Positions 5,070-5,869 of a stretch of 5,869 bases of DNA are shown here, one piece after another (the stretch's first letter is position 1; the number at the start of each line of letters is the position of its first letter). Both the position numbers and the translations under genes were made by a program. A model generated the notes under the pieces. The model searched no databases and was not told where the DNA came from. It saw only the letters and a program-made list of their open reading frames with translations. The stretch lies in contig JAEURM010000138.1 in NCBI GenBank assembly GCA_016789245.1, forward strand, positions 1 through 5,869, written 5' to 3'. The stretch comes from Anaerolineales bacterium. GTDB lineage: Bacteria; Chloroflexota; Anaerolineae; Anaerolineales; UBA6663.

Positions 5070-5869
5070 TTAAACTTGATTGACCAAAGCAAAAATCATC
5101 GGGCGACGCTTGGTTTCAGAGTAGAAGAACTCTGAAAGTGTGGATTCGACTTTCTCTTTCAGCGCTTGTGGAGCGTTGGCGCCGTTGAGGCCGGTGGCCG
5201 CTTTAGCAATCTGGGTTTGCGCGGCTTCAAACATTTCAGTCTCATCACGCACAAACACAAACCCGCGCGAGATGATTTCTGGCTTGCCCAGCAGTTGGCC
5301 GCTCCGGCTCATCTGCAAGTTCACAATCACCATGCCGCTTTCGGCCAAGGTTTCACGTTCCCGCATCACGCTGGGGCCAATATCGCCCACGCCGGTACCA
5401 TCCACAAATACGTAGCCGCCGGGGATGCGGTCACCCACCGTCATTTCGCCGTTGAGGAATTCAATCTCCGTGCCGTTTTCCACCACAGCAATGTTCTCCG
5501 CCGGAATGCCCACCTCACGCGCCAACGCGGCATGCTGGTGCAAATGATGCAGTTCACCGTGCACCGGAATGAAAAACTTCGGCTTCACCAAGTGCATCAT
5601 CAGCTTCATTTCTTCGGCGCTGGCGTGGCCGCTGACGTGTACCGGCGCAATTGGGTCATAAATCACCCGCGCGCCGCGTTGCAGAAGTTTGTTGATGGTG
5701 CGGTTTACGCCTTCCTCGTTGCCCGGAATGGGATGCGAGGAAAACACTACGGTATCGTTCGGCTGTAAATCAAACTGGCGGTTGCGGGCATTACTCAAGC
5801 GGCTGAGGATGGAAGATGGCTCGCCCTGTGTGCCCGTCGTCATGATGACAACTTTCTTAGCCGGCAGTT
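5070..5869 (-). CDS. rnj: Ribonuclease J, C-terminal half (partial at window edge)
   Basis: The C-terminal 265 residues of RNase J, the metallo-beta-lactamase/beta-CASP enzyme with 5'-3' exo- and endonuclease activity that matures and degrades RNA in the cytoplasm. Family members are about 550 aa, so roughly the first half lies beyond the right edge. Counting from the first complete visible codon, the fragment begins LPAKKVVIMTTGTQGEP; the internal ATG at 5843 sits within this conserved motif and is not the true start. SSHPIPGNE (about 43-51) belongs to the beta-CASP domain. HVSGHAS (77-83) and PVHGE (101-105) carry conserved active-site histidines. The RNase J C-terminal domain follows, including VFVDGTGVGDIG (153-164) and FFYSETKRRPMI near the end, and it reaches a normal TAA stop at 5070. 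No damage is visible in the part present. It is upstream of the lipoprotein on the same strand. Confidence 0.95.
   Translation of the reverse strand, partial: LPAKKVVIMTTGTQGEPSSILSRLSNARNRQFDLQPNDTVVFSSHPIPGNEEGVNRTINKLLQRGARVIYDPIAPVHVSGHASAEEMKLMMHLVKPKFFIPVHGELHHLHQHAALAREVGIPAENIAVVENGTEIEFLNGEMTVGDRIPGGYVFVDGTGVGDIGPSVMRERETLAESGMVIVNLQMSRSGQLLGKPEIISRGFVFVRDETEMFEAAQTQIAKAATGLNGANAPQALKEKVESTLSEFFYSETKRRPMIFALVNQV

Noticed and set aside
5166..5768. A 200-codon open frame on the + strand
   Set aside because: It lies opposite clear RNase J coding sequence with all its motifs, so it is a shadow frame.
5841..5843. ATG as the start of the RNase J gene
   Set aside because: The conserved frame continues upstream (KKVVI) to the window edge, and the metallo-beta-lactamase half is missing, so the gene is cut by the window rather than short.

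Overview
The window looks like chromosomal DNA of a Chloroflexota bacterium, probably an Anaerolineae-like lineage. This is an inference from protein style, not from a marker gene. Two exported proteins carry long Thr/Pro-rich linkers of the TPTPT type that are common in that phylum. The cluster of a short M50 protease, a divergent TyrA-like protein and RNase J fits the same picture. I see no phage, transposase, CRISPR, tRNA or rRNA sequence.

Left third, + strand (1-2010): a compact three-gene operon. It opens with an extended -10 promoter, then a membrane M50 site-2-type protease, a TyrA-like Rossmann dehydrogenase joined by an ATGA stop/start overlap, and a GIY-YIG (YhbQ/UPF0213-type) small nuclease-fold protein 13 nt downstream. 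Base composition rises sharply from the protease to the dehydrogenase.

Middle (2011-3257), - strand: moaA, the radical-SAM enzyme of molybdenum cofactor synthesis. It is convergent with the first operon. It has its own good promoter, which would give an almost leaderless mRNA, and a T-tailed terminator after its stop. Upstream of moaA lies about 200 bp with a strong 15-bp hairpin terminator for the next - strand genes and a REP-like palindrome.

Right half (3258-5869), - strand: a partial RNase J (its N-terminal half is outside the window), then a 107-nt spacer packed with GTGTCA/TGACAC hexamers, then a lipoprotein with SurA-like and PpiC domains, and 10 nt later a single-pass membrane protein with a Thr/Pro linker and an unrecognised C-terminal domain. 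The last two are very probably co-transcribed and translationally coupled. Both act outside the cytoplasmic membrane, which suggests envelope protein folding plus a displayed domain of unknown role.

Most of the window is ordinary housekeeping sequence. The points most worth checking are the TyrA homologue lacking several family motifs, the PpiC domain lacking both usual active-site histidines, the unknown C-terminal domain of the linker protein, and the extragenic palindromes.
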